From NCBI GenBank assembly GCA_934539295.1, contig CAKTCN010000014.1, positions 1-64,000 on the forward strand: a DNA stretch of 64,000 nt, written 5' to 3'. Shown piece by piece: positions 7,641 through 19,463 of the stretch. Under the pieces are notes generated by a model, which was not told the origin of the DNA, searched no databases, and saw only the letters and a program-made list of their open reading frames with translations. The DNA is from an uncultured Allosphingosinicella sp. GTDB lineage: Bacteria > Pseudomonadota > Alphaproteobacteria > Sphingomonadales > Sphingomonadaceae. Each line of letters starts with the position of its first letter. Within the stretch, counting starts at the first letter, position 1. The position numbers were made by a program, and so were the translations under genes.

Positions 7641-8627
7641 ATGACCGACAGCGCGTTTACGTTCTCGATAAAGAGCATCGCCTTCGACGAGAATTACCGG
7701 CCTGCCGACAACACGCGGATCACCACCAATTTCGCCAATCTGGCCAGGGGGGAAAGCCGCCAGGAGAATCTGCGCAACACCCTGAAGATGATCGACAATC
7801 GGTTCAATTCCCTGGCGCACTGGGACAATCCGAAGGGGGATCGCTATGCGCTGGAACTGACCATCATCTCGGTCGAAATGCATGTCGATGCCGACGACAG
7901 CGGTGACGCGTTCCCGCTGATCGAGATCCTTCAGACGAACATCCTAGACACGAAGACGGGCGAGCGCATCCCCGGCATCGTCGGAAACAATTTCTCCTCC
8001 TACGTGCGTGACTATGACTTCAGCGTCGTCCTGCCGGAGCATATGAAGAGCCACCCCGATAAGGGTGCTCCGCAGGATTTCGGCGACCTGCATGGCGGCC
8101 TGTTCAAGCGCTTCCTGAATTCGAACGCCTATCGCGACAATTTCGCCAAGCCGCCGGTCATCTGCCTGAGCGTGTCGAGTAAGGAAGTTTATCACCGGAC
8201 CGCGAATGAGCATCCGATCCTGGGGATCGAGTATCGAAACGACAGATTCTCATCGACCGACGAATATTTCGCCAAGATGGGCATGAAGGTCCGCTACTTC
8301 ATGCCGCCGAGCAGCGTTGCGCCCTTCGCCTTCTACCATATCGGCGACCTGCTCGGCGATTATACCAGCCTTGAACTGGTCAGCACCATCAGCGTGATGG
8401 AGACCTTTCAGAAGATCTATCGGCCGGAAATCTACAACGCCAATTCGGCGGCGGCCGAAATCTATCAGCCGAGTCTGAAATATCAGGACTTTTCGCTGAC
8501 CCGCATCGTCTACGACCGGGAGGAGCGCAGCCGGCTGGCCGTCGAGCAGGGCAGGTTCGCCGAGGAGCACTTCATCAAGCCCTATGGAGCCGCGCTCCAG
8601 CAATGGTCTGCCAGCGCCGCCCTTTGA
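7641..8627 (+). CDS. mesX: MesX, DUF1852 partner of methionine synthase MesD
   Basis: A 328-residue cytoplasmic protein of the DUF1852 family, with characteristic phrases FDENYRPADNTRITTNFANL, NRFNSLAHWDNPKGDRY and GIVGNNFSSYVRDYDFSV. The family is known genetically as MesX, required along with oxygen for activity of the folate-independent methionine synthase MesD, and is described as a putative oxygenase; its chemistry and the methyl donor are unresolved. Here it directly follows the cobalamin riboswitch and is 29 bases upstream of mesD. No signal peptide or membrane segment is seen. The ATG at 7641 follows AGGTAGGAT with rather long spacing. Confidence 0.88.
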   Translation: MTDSAFTFSIKSIAFDENYRPADNTRITTNFANLARGESRQENLRNTLKMIDNRFNSLAHWDNPKGDRYALELTIISVEMHVDADDSGDAFPLIEILQTNILDTKTGERIPGIVGNNFSSYVRDYDFSVVLPEHMKSHPDKGAPQDFGDLHGGLFKRFLNSNAYRDNFAKPPVICLSVSSKEVYHRTANEHPILGIEYRNDRFSSTDEYFAKMGMKVRYFMPPSSVAPFAFYHIGDLLGDYTSLELVSTISVMETFQKIYRPEIYNANSAAAEIYQPSLKYQDFSLTRIVYDREERSRLAVEQGRFAEEHFIKPYGAALQQWSASAAL

Positions 8628-8656
8628 TCCGCAGAGACAATATAAGGTCATCCATC

Positions 8657-9688
8657 ATGCGTACGTTGTTGCCCACCTCGACCGCCGGCAGCCTGCCCAA
8701 GCCTTCCTGGCTTGCGGAACCGGAAAAGCTCTGGTCGCCGTGGAAGCTGGACGGCGAGGAACTGGTCACCGGCAAGCAGGATGCGTTGCGTCTGGCCGTG
8801 GAAGATCAGCGGCAGGCCGGCATCACTATCGTCGGTGACGGCGAGCAGACGCGCCAGCATTTCGTCACCACCTTCGTCGAACATCTCAGCGGCGTCGATT
8901 TCGAGAAGCGGGAGACGGTCAGGATCCGCAACCGCTATGATGCCAGCGTGCCGACGGTCGTCGGGGCCGTGTCGCGGCCGGAGCCGGTGTTCGTCAAGGA
9001 TGCCATATTTCTGCGCGCGCAGACCGACCAGCCGATCAAGTGGACGCTGCCCGGCCCCATGACGATGATCGATACACTTTATGATGCGCACTATAGGAGC
9101 CGTGAGAAGCTTGCCTGGGAATTCGCCAGGATCCTCAACGAGGAAGCAAGGGAGTTGGAGGCAGCCGGCGTCGATATCATCCAGTTCGACGAGCCGGCCT
9201 TCAATGTCTTCTTCGATGAGGCGAACGATTGGGGGACCGCGACCCTGGAAAAGGCGGCCGAAGGGCTGAAGTGCGAAACGGCTGTCCACATCTGCTACGG
9301 CTACGGCATCAAGGCCAACACCGACTGGAAGCAGACGCTGGGATCGGAATGGCGGCAGTATGAGGAGACGTTCCCCAATCTGCAGAAGTCGAGGATCGAT
9401 ATCATCTCGCTGGAATGTCACCACTCCCGCGTTCCGATGGACCTTATCGAACTCATTCGCGGAAAGAAGGTGATGGTGGGCGCCATCGATGTGGCATCCG
9501 ACACGATCGAGACGCCGGAGGAGGTCGCCGAGACGCTGCGCAGCGCGCTTCGGTTCGTGGATGCGGACAAGCTCTATCCGTCCACAAATTGCGGCATGGC
9601 GCCGCTGTCGCGCCAGGTGGCAAGAGGCAAGCTGAACGCCCTGGGCGCAGGCGCGGAGATCGTCCGCCAGGAGCTTGGCGCCGCCTGA
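8657..9688 (+). CDS. mesD: MesD, folate-independent core methionine synthase
   Basis: A 343-residue protein matching only the C-terminal catalytic half of MetE (about 750 aa). The zinc and homocysteine site is complete: H211 and C213 in VHICYG, E253 in SLECHHSR and C312 in STNCGM; LPGPMT (131-136) and QFDEPA (176-181) are also typical. It lacks the N-terminal half that helps bind 5-methyltetrahydrofolate polyglutamate, so it should methylate homocysteine from another donor. Pairing with mesX places it in the MesD group. The ATG at 8657 is preferred to a GTG-like upstream start because the family begins with MRTLLPTSTAGSLPKP. A perfect hairpin overlaps its stop codon. Confidence 0.9.
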   Translation: MRTLLPTSTAGSLPKPSWLAEPEKLWSPWKLDGEELVTGKQDALRLAVEDQRQAGITIVGDGEQTRQHFVTTFVEHLSGVDFEKRETVRIRNRYDASVPTVVGAVSRPEPVFVKDAIFLRAQTDQPIKWTLPGPMTMIDTLYDAHYRSREKLAWEFARILNEEARELEAAGVDIIQFDEPAFNVFFDEANDWGTATLEKAAEGLKCETAVHICYGYGIKANTDWKQTLGSEWRQYEETFPNLQKSRIDIISLECHHSRVPMDLIELIRGKKVMVGAIDVASDTIETPEEVAETLRSALRFVDADKLYPSTNCGMAPLSRQVARGKLNALGAGAEIVRQELGAA

Positions 9689-9709
9689 CGGCCGATCACG
9701 GCCGTCAGG
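9684..9709 (+). other. Perfect 10-bp stem-loop at the mesD stop codon
   Basis: CCTGACGGCC (9684-9693), loop GATCAC, then GGCCGTCAGG (9700-9709). The stem includes the TGA stop of mesD. No run of T follows, so it is not a classic terminator. It may set the 3' boundary of the mesX-mesD message, protect it from decay, or lower expression of the two downstream genes. Confidence 0.7.
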
Positions 9710-9772
9710 CACGTTCGGCGAAAAGCGATGAGCGCTTTACCCGTGCGTCATCGAGCGATCAGGAGAATCGCG

Positions 9773-10813
9773 ATGAATTCCATGCTGCGCCGCTTGCGGC
9801 CCGATCCCCATATCCTCGCGATCATGGGGATGGTGGCGCTTGCAGCCATCCTTCCCGCTCGAGGGATAGGAAAGGACGTGCTTGATCAGGTGGTCGTTGC
9901 GGCGATCGCGAGCCTGTTCTTCCTTTACGGCGCGCGGATCTCGCCACAGGCGATCTGGAGCGGGATCACGCACTGGCGACTGCAGGGCCTGGTGTTCGTC
10001 ACGACCTTCGTCGTCTTCCCTCTGATCGGCTTCGGGATCGTGTCGGTCATCGGAGGCAGTCTGGACAGCGGGCTGGTCACCGGCCTGCTGTTCCTGTGCC
10101 TCTTGCCGTCGACAGTGCAATCGTCGATCGCCTTCACCTCGATCGCACGCGGCAATGTTCCGGCCGCTTTGTGCTGTGCGTCGGTGTCGAACCTTGCAGG
10201 CGTCGTGATCACGCCCCTGCTCGCAACGATGCTGCTGAGCGCCGATACCGGCGGCATGTCGATCGGCGCGGTGCGCGATATCGCTCTGCAGATCCTGCTG
10301 CCGTTCGTCGTGGGTCAATGCGCGCGGCCGTTCATCGGGACGTGGCTGAGCCGCCAGAAGATGCTGACAATGCTGTTCGATCGCGGATCCATCCTGCTGG
10401 TCGTATATGCCGCCTTCAGCGCCGGCGTGGTCGCGGGAATCTGGAGCAAGGTCACGGCACAGAGCCTTGCTCTGGTCATCGCCCTGGAGGTCCTGATCCT
10501 GGTCATCGTGCTGATCTTCACGACCGCGATCAGTCGCCTCCTGCGCTTCTCGGTCGAGGATGAGATTGCGATCGTTTTCTGCGGCTCGAAGAAGAGCATG
10601 GCGAGCGGCTTGCCGATGGCGAACATCCTCTTCCCGGCAGGCACGGTGGGGCTGATCGTTCTGCCGCTCATGCTGTTTCACCAGCTGCAGCTCATGGTCT
10701 GCGCCGGACTTGCCCGGCGCTATGGCCGGCGGCCAGACCAAGCCGACCCGATGGTCGCTGCCCCGGCCCGACCCAATCCCGTGAGGCCGGCAGTCGAGGA
10801 TCCAAACTCATGA
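9773..10813 (+). CDS. SBF-like (bile acid:sodium symporter family) transporter
   Basis: A 346-residue integral membrane protein with about ten hydrophobic helices, of the SBF-like/YfeH group within the bile acid:sodium symporter superfamily. Family segments include LFFLYGARISPQAIWSGI, LLPSTVQSSIAFTSIARGN and the conserved IVFCGSKKSMASGLPMA. Substrates of this subgroup are mostly unknown; relatives move organic anions with Na+. The ATG at 9773 has AGGAG at 9761-9765; the alternative ATG at 9728 has no site. The gene is 84 bases after mesD and overlaps the flavin reductase by ATGA, so it seems to belong to the same operon and may import a substrate or methyl donor for MesX/MesD (inference). Confidence 0.88.
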   Translation: MNSMLRRLRPDPHILAIMGMVALAAILPARGIGKDVLDQVVVAAIASLFFLYGARISPQAIWSGITHWRLQGLVFVTTFVVFPLIGFGIVSVIGGSLDSGLVTGLLFLCLLPSTVQSSIAFTSIARGNVPAALCCASVSNLAGVVITPLLATMLLSADTGGMSIGAVRDIALQILLPFVVGQCARPFIGTWLSRQKMLTMLFDRGSILLVVYAAFSAGVVAGIWSKVTAQSLALVIALEVLILVIVLIFTTAISRLLRFSVEDEIAIVFCGSKKSMASGLPMANILFPAGTVGLIVLPLMLFHQLQLMVCAGLARRYGRRPDQADPMVAAPARPNPVRPAVEDPNS

Positions 10814-11343
10814 ACATATTGAGCAACATCAGCGAAGAGCCCGACTTACGTTGTCTCTTCGGCCGGTTCCCGACCGGGGTCACTGCCCTTTGCGCCATGG
10901 AGCAGGACAGGCCGGTCGGCATGACCGCCAGTGCCTTCGTGGCGATCTCTCTCAACCCGCCGTTGGTGTCGGTGTGCATCAAGCACGGTTCCGCAACCTG
11001 GCGGCAGTTGCGGACGCGTCCGCGCATCGGGATCTCGTTCCTCGGCCATGCTCACGCCGCCACCGCGCGCCAGTTGGCGCAGAAGGATGGCGATCGCTTC
11101 CTTGGACTGGATCATGAAGTGACCTCGGACGGCGCCATCTTTCTAGCGAATGCGACGGCATGGCTAGAATGCTCACTCGACCAGCAGATTGCCGCCGGCG
11201 ATCACGACATCGTTCTTTTACGTCTGCACCGCGCGGCGGTCAGCGACGACGTGATGCCGTTGATCTTCCACTCCAGCGGATTTCACACCCTGGCGCCGAT
11301 CGAACAATCGTCTCCCGCGCTGCGGACGCAGGAGGTGCGGTGA
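10810..11343 (+). CDS. Flavin reductase family protein
   Basis: A 177-residue protein of the FMN-binding split-barrel flavin reductase family (HpaC/RutF-like), which uses NAD(P)H to reduce free FMN or FAD for a partner monooxygenase. Family phrases seen: LFGRFPTGVTALCA, PVGMTASAFVAISLNPPLVSV, and GDHDIVLLRLHR near the C-terminus (the usual GDH motif). It overlaps the SBF-like gene by four bases, so translation is coupled. No flavin monooxygenase is encoded nearby; MesX, the putative oxygenase two genes upstream, is the obvious candidate partner. Confidence 0.88.
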   Translation: MNILSNISEEPDLRCLFGRFPTGVTALCAMEQDRPVGMTASAFVAISLNPPLVSVCIKHGSATWRQLRTRPRIGISFLGHAHAATARQLAQKDGDRFLGLDHEVTSDGAIFLANATAWLECSLDQQIAAGDHDIVLLRLHRAAVSDDVMPLIFHSSGFHTLAPIEQSSPALRTQEVR

Positions 11344-11540
11344 TTCAAGAGCTCGATTCAGCGGCTCAAGGTGAACATACGGCCGGTTTCATCATGGCCG
11401 ATTGAGGCTTCGCAATCGCCGAGCGGAACTAGATCGCAGTTTAGGCAAATCGCGGGCGCGACCTCAAACGCGCAAGATCGGGACCGCGGACAGGATCCCA
11501 CGACGCTACTCTCGGCCCGCAAAGCTTGGAGACTAAGACC

Positions 11541-12374
11541 ATGGATGCCTGGATCCCCCGTATCGAGCGCGCCTTCGAATTGCTGGCTTCGCGCCTCGAC
11601 AACCCTCCGTCACTGCGTGAGCTCGCGGCGGCAGCGCATGTGTCGCCATTTCATTTTCACCGCATCTGGCGAGCCATGACCGGGGAAACTGTGGGCCAGA
11701 CGATCGCTCGCGCGCGGATCGCCATGGCGCAGCAGCGCCTGAGCGAGGGTGGGACATCGGTGACTGCCGTTGCGATGGAAGGCGGCTTCGGCACCTCCCA
11801 GAGCTTCGCCCGTGCGTTCCGGCGAGTGGCGGGCATGTCGCCGACTGAGTTCCTGGCGCGGAACACGGCCGCTCCGATCGCGAACCCGAATGAAGATGCG
11901 CCGGTCCGCATCGAACTTCGGGAACGTGGCGAACTGGTCGCCTTGCGCCAGGAAGGTGGCGCGTATCGCGAGTTGAACGCCCTGTTCTGGCAGGTGTGGA
12001 ACTGGGCCGAAAGCGCGGGAAAGCTGGACGGCTTGCAGGGTCTGTATGGCGTACCGCTCGATGACCCCATCAGCGTTCCGGAAGACGAGTTGCGCTACGA
12101 TGCCTGCCTGGCGTTGGCGGATTGCGGCGTGCCTCCGGCGCCGTTTGCCCGAATCACACTGCCGGCGGGCGCTTACGCGGCGCTGCGGCATAACGGCAGC
12201 TATGATGGCCTGGAGGAAGCGAACCAGAGGCTGATCGACTGGGTGCTGACCTCAGGCTCGGAGCCCGCCGATTTCCCGGTCTTTCATCACTTCCTCGACG
12301 ATCCCGAAGAGGTTGCCGCCGATGCGCTCCGAACCGACGTTCTGATGCTCCTTCGTGGGGACGAGGCTCGCTGA
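11541..12374 (+). CDS. AraC family regulator with GyrI-like effector domain
   Basis: A 277-residue regulator with the DNA-binding domain first: helix-turn-helix one at LRELAAAAHVSPFHFHRIWR and the second at VTAVAMEGGFGTSQSFARAFRR (its core AMEGGFGTSQSFARAF), both within residues 1-110. The rest is a GyrI-like/SOUL-type domain (ERGELVALRQEGGAY, PVFHHFLDDP) that binds small hydrophobic ligands in Rob and BmrR relatives. The ATG at 11541 follows GGAG at 11528-11531; an earlier TTG at 11526 is less likely. It is 197 bases after the flavin reductase gene and may be a separate unit. Target genes are unknown. Confidence 0.88.
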   Translation: MDAWIPRIERAFELLASRLDNPPSLRELAAAAHVSPFHFHRIWRAMTGETVGQTIARARIAMAQQRLSEGGTSVTAVAMEGGFGTSQSFARAFRRVAGMSPTEFLARNTAAPIANPNEDAPVRIELRERGELVALRQEGGAYRELNALFWQVWNWAESAGKLDGLQGLYGVPLDDPISVPEDELRYDACLALADCGVPPAPFARITLPAGAYAALRHNGSYDGLEEANQRLIDWVLTSGSEPADFPVFHHFLDDPEEVAADALRTDVLMLLRGDEAR

Positions 12375-12507
12375 TGCTTCATCGGCGCCGACACGCCGAG
12401 TGCGATGATCCAGGTAGCCGCTTGTCGTGAGGCCAGGCTCCTCCGGCGGTCGCGGCCCTGCCATGCGCGACAAGCGGCGCATCTATCACCTTCACGCCGC
12501 CGCCCCC

Positions 12508-12909
12508 TTAATGCTGGCTTGTCTCGGATCGCCATGGGAAGATGTGGCGGAGCGCAGGGTCGCGCAGCCAAAGCCCGCCCCACATCATGATGCCCAGATA
12601 GATGCTGAACAATGTGTGCGTCGGCAGCGGGCTGCCTGCACGCAGGTGCGTCGCCATCGCACCGCCGAGCAGCGCCATGAGCAGGACTGCACCCAGCATG
12701 CTGGTACGTTTGTAGAGGTACAATAGCAGGCCGACGAGCTCGATCACGCCGATCGGCAGAGCATGGCCGGGCGGCCAGCCGAGACCGACCAGCGTCTGCT
12801 CGGCGACCGGCATCATGGCCAGTTTCGGCGTGACGGACGCGAACAGCAAAAAGGCGGCGAACAGGCCTGAGAGCGTCCACCCCAGCCACATCAATCGATC
12901 GGACCTCAT
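12508..12909 (-). CDS. DoxX-like membrane protein
   Basis: A 133-residue protein with four hydrophobic helices typical of the DoxX-like family (LSGLFAAFLLFASVTPKLA; GVIELVGLLLYLY; LGAVLLMALLGGAMATHL; FSIYLGIMMWGGLWL). Function of the family is poorly defined; members are linked to oxidative stress or quinone use. Its ATG shares one base with the stop of the SRPBCC gene (TGATG), so the two are translationally coupled. It is the last gene of the ArsR-SRPBCC-DoxX operon, an arrangement often seen in proteobacteria. Confidence 0.85.
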   Translation of the reverse strand: MRSDRLMWLGWTLSGLFAAFLLFASVTPKLAMMPVAEQTLVGLGWPPGHALPIGVIELVGLLLYLYKRTSMLGAVLLMALLGGAMATHLRAGSPLPTHTLFSIYLGIMMWGGLWLRDPALRHIFPWRSETSQH

Positions 12910-13412
12910 CACCCCTCCTTGGCGATTGTTGAAACCAGCCACTCGTCGAGCCGGCCGAACGAGCTCGCCCAGCCGTGACGATGCCCGTCCAGGCTTGCGC
13001 TCGATTTCAGGAAGGCGTGGCGGAACAGCATGCGGGTGCGGCCGCCTGGCGCATCGCTCAGCATCACGGTGACGAGCGTATCGACAGGCGCCCCGTCCTC
13101 ATGATCGCCGACCCACTTGAACGTGAACACCAGCCGCTCGAGCGGAACTATCTCTCTATACTCGCCCCGTTGCTCGAGTATGTCGCCCGATGCGTTCTGT
13201 AGCATTGCAGACCAGCGGCCGCCGACGACGAGATCCTGGGACGCGCTGACGGCGGGAAAGTCGATCGGCCCCAGCCAGCGCACGAACATTTCCGGAGTGG
13301 TCCACGCTGCCCAGACGAGCGCGCGGCCTGCGTCGAAGACGCGATCGACCTCCAGAAGGTGGGGGTCCGAGCGCCTCATCAGGTCCCCGGGATTCGACGT
13401 GCGGAACCCCAT
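12909..13412 (-). CDS. SRPBCC (AHSA1-like) protein
   Basis: A 167-residue protein with the START-like/AHSA1 fold: VDRVFDAGRALVWAAWTTPE, RWLGPIDFPAV, GGRWSAMLQNASGDIL and the C-terminal LDGHRHGWASSFGRLDEWL. These small hydrophobic-cavity proteins bind lipophilic ligands; ArsR-linked members are common and functionally unclear. The ATG at 13412 lies two bases after the ArsR stop, which suggests re-initiation; a second ATG at 13379 is possible. Part of the ArsR operon. Confidence 0.87.
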   Translation of the reverse strand: MGFRTSNPGDLMRRSDPHLLEVDRVFDAGRALVWAAWTTPEMFVRWLGPIDFPAVSASQDLVVGGRWSAMLQNASGDILEQRGEYREIVPLERLVFTFKWVGDHEDGAPVDTLVTVMLSDAPGGRTRMLFRHAFLKSSASLDGHRHGWASSFGRLDEWLVSTIAKEG

Positions 13413-13414
13413 CC

Positions 13415-13738
13415 TCAACCACCCACCTGGCGCAGGTAGTCGTCGAGGCGATCGAAGCTTGCGTCCCAGAAGCGTCGATACTGATCCAGCCATCCGCTCG
13501 CGTCCCGTAGTGCTTCAGGCCTGATCTTCGCCGGGCGCAGTTGCGCGTCTCGCCCGCGCGCAATGAGACCCGCATTCTCCAACACCTTCAGATGCCGGGA
13601 AATCGCAGGGAGGCTGATGGCGAAAGGTTCGGCCAGCTCGCTGACCGATGCCTCGCCTTCGCTCAGCCGCTGGAGGATGGCACGCCGGGTCGGGTCAGCC
13701 AGTGCCGAAAACGCCATGCTAAGCTGATCCTGATGCAT
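13415..13738 (-). CDS. ArsR family transcriptional regulator
   Basis: A 107-residue winged-helix repressor: FSALADPTRRAILQRLSEGE opens the fold and FAISLPAISRHLKVLENAGL is the recognition helix. There is no CXC metal motif, so it belongs to the non-metal group usually paired with SRPBCC/AHSA1 proteins. A 24-bp operator-like inverted repeat lies 10 bases upstream of its start, which implies autorepression of the three-gene operon. The ligand is unknown. Confidence 0.9.
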   Translation of the reverse strand: MHQDQLSMAFSALADPTRRAILQRLSEGEASVSELAEPFAISLPAISRHLKVLENAGLIARGRDAQLRPAKIRPEALRDASGWLDQYRRFWDASFDRLDDYLRQVGG

Positions 13739-13747
13739 GCAGGTTCT

Positions 13748-13771
13748 GTATTTAACATATATCTTAAATAC
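13748..13771. promoter_or_regulatory. Operator-like inverted repeat upstream of arsR
   Basis: GTATTTAA (13748-13755) and TTAAATAC (13764-13771) are perfect inverted 8-mers separated by eight bases, in an AT-rich patch just upstream of the ArsR start. The size and position are typical of an autoregulatory ArsR-dimer site covering the promoter. Confidence 0.7.
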
Positions 13772-14161
13772 AAGTGAGATTTGGATCCGCTAAGGGGAGG
13801 ATATACCGACGTGGAAACGCCTCCGAGCTAAAGGCTTCGCAGGCGCGCCGTCGTGCCTGCATCCGTCCGTGCTTACGATAGGAAACGCCCGCTCGTCGGC
13901 AGAAAGCACGAAGGCAGTCGCTTTCTTCTCTCGAAAGAGGGAGGCAGGCCTGTGTCAGCGGAAAGCTACGGCGCTCCGGCCGTGCGCTAGACGGTGAGCG
14001 GCGACTTTCGACATCGACGGCCGCATGCTGCGTGGCCACGATCATGTGCCTGCCATGCGAAGCAGGCCCCGAACGGGCACAGCCGTTCAGAGCCTGCAAA
14101 GAGCTTGAGCAGCACTGAAAGCTACATCGAATACGATGCAGAGGCGTGTGCAGCTAGAGCG
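13772..14161. other. Intergenic stretch, no gene seen
   Basis: This 390-base gap separates the end of gyrB from the promoter of the arsR operon; both are on the minus strand. An open frame covers part of it on the minus strand but has a composition unlike real proteins here. A short hairpin (GCCTGC/GCAGGC at 14048-14067) lacks a T tract. It presumably holds the gyrB transcript end; I see no RNA gene. Confidence 0.5.
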
Positions 14162-17852
<3,691 letters not shown>

Positions 17853-17928
17853 CCTTCCTCCTAGCTTGGCCGCTGTTCCTGGCAACAGTGGGATGCTAGG
17901 CTCCCGTCTGCAAAGGAGCCTTCTTGCC

Positions 17929-18705
17929 ATGCGTATCCTGATCCTGAGCGTGGCGGCGCTGCTTTCGTCGACCGCAGCCCATGCCGACATGCGCGCCACC
18001 TATGTGGACAGGGGCGAAGAGATGGTGGCAGAGGTCAATGACGATGGCCGTGCCCGGCTCAACTCGGCCAAGCCGGGCGAATACACCTTGGTGACGCCGC
18101 AGGGCGCCTTCATCGTCTTCACCGACGACGACGGACAGGTGAAGGCCGCGTCCATGGCCGATTTTCGCGCGGTGCTGAACGACATGATGGCCGGCATGTG
18201 GAAGAGCCTCGGCGTCGATGCGCCGCCGTCCGAGCCGGTCGCCGACGCTGCCGCGCCGCTGTTCGAGGAGGCTGGCGTCGCCACGATCAACGGCCGCGAA
18301 GGGCGCGCCTATAAGGACGTGCGGAAGGCCGCCGAAGAAGGCGCCGCACCGGGTGGCGAGGATGCCGATACCCTGTCCGCGCTCCTCGCCGACGATGAGG
18401 GCGTGGAAGGCGAGCCGTCCACTTTGGTCGTGTCCGACGATCCCGCGCTCGCGCCGCTCGGCAGGATCTGGGCGCAACTGGCGACCCTGATGCCCAATGC
18501 AGGCATCCTGCTGGGCGCGCCGACCCAGACCGAGACGCAGTTCGCAGCCCTCCTCGACGGGCGGGGCGTGCTGAAGCTCGACACCATCGAACTCAAGGAC
18601 GTGACGTTCGCACCCATCGACGACGCCTATTTCGCACTGCCCGCGGCAATCCTCAGCAAGGACGAGGTCAAGGCGATGCTGGAGAAGCCCGCCGCAACCG
18701 AGTGA
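17929..18705 (+). CDS. Secreted protein of unknown function
   Basis: A 258-residue protein with a signal peptide of about 20 residues ([14 protein letters not shown] through AAHA). The mature part is acidic, lacks Cys, and begins [24 protein letters not shown] followed by [19 protein letters not shown], suggesting beta structure. No known family recognised. AAGGAG at 17913-17918 supports the ATG. It is divergent from recF (76 bases apart) and convergent with the DUF2059 gene. Periplasmic localisation is inferred from the signal peptide. Confidence 0.75.
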   Translation: MRILILSVAALLSSTAAHADMRATYVDRGEEMVAEVNDDGRARLNSAKPGEYTLVTPQGAFIVFTDDDGQVKAASMADFRAVLNDMMAGMWKSLGVDAPPSEPVADAAAPLFEEAGVATINGREGRAYKDVRKAAEEGAAPGGEDADTLSALLADDEGVEGEPSTLVVSDDPALAPLGRIWAQLATLMPNAGILLGAPTQTETQFAALLDGRGVLKLDTIELKDVTFAPIDDAYFALPAAILSKDEVKAMLEKPAATE

Positions 18706-18720
18706 GGGTACTGGGGCCGC

Positions 18721-19463
18721 TTATTCGGCTTCGGCGTCCGCCTTGGCGATGTGCGCTTCCACCGCCTTGGTCATGGCGGCCTGCATGCGCGCCTCCAGCG
18801 CCGGGTCCGGACGATTGGCCTGTTCCAGCATGATCTTCTCGAGCTCGGGCGTGAGCGCAATGAGCTTGGCGCCCGCTCCCGACGCGTTCAGTGCCTCCAG
18901 CGCCGCCATGTCGTCGGCGTCCACGACCGCGATCGCGCCCTTGATCGCCGCGGACTGCACCTGGTCGAGATCGTCGCCATCCACCTTCCTGTCGGGGTTG
19001 GCCGCGATATCCGAGAAGAAGGGTTGCATGTCGATGCCGCCGGCTGCGCCCGCGATCATCTTGCGCCCCGTCGCGCTGCGGTAGAAGGCTTCGAGCGCGG
19101 TCATATCGCCGTTCGTGAGCCGTGCGGCCATCACGTCGGCGACCTCTTCCCACATGGCGGGGATCATCGTCTCCATGCCCCGAGCAGTTCCGGGCGGGCA
19201 GCCTTGTACATGGCATCGATGATGCCGGGATAATCCGCTTCCATCTCCTGGCCTTCGGGGGTGGCGCCCAAAACCGTGACGAAATGACGATCGGTCTGCG
19301 CCATGATCGCCGAAAGCAGCAGTTCGCGCGGCTGCGCCAGCTTGGCGAGTTCGAGCGCACGGGCACGATGGGCAGGGTCGGGCGCCTGCACGGCGGCAAG
19401 TGCCGGCGCGCCGGCCGCCGCGACGGAAAGGAAGGCCGCAGCGGCGAGGAAGCGCAGCTTCAT
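18721..19463 (-). pseudogene. DUF2059-type secreted protein, split by a frameshift
   Basis: Two minus-strand frames together make one DUF2059-like protein. The first (from ATG 19463) has a signal peptide (FLAAAAFLSVAAAGAPALA) and the segment AQPRELLLSAIMAQTDRHF, and runs out at 19164 after ARPELLGAWRR. The second, in another frame, resumes as METMIPAMWEEVADVM and continues with ALEAFYRSATGRKMI to 18721. The switch is at a CCCC tract (19178-19181 on the plus strand): one additional base there would restore a continuous frame. It could be a sequencing error or a true lesion. Its start overlaps the dnaN stop (TGATG). Confidence 0.75.

Noticed and set aside
14048..14067. Short hairpin GCCTGC/GCAGGC near the gyrB end
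   Set aside because: Stem of only six pairs and no T run on the minus strand, so not supported as a terminator.
13764..14099. A 111-codon minus-strand frame in the gyrB-arsR gap
   Set aside because: It runs through the arsR operator region, has no ribosome site, and an implausible Arg/Ser/Ala/Pro composition.
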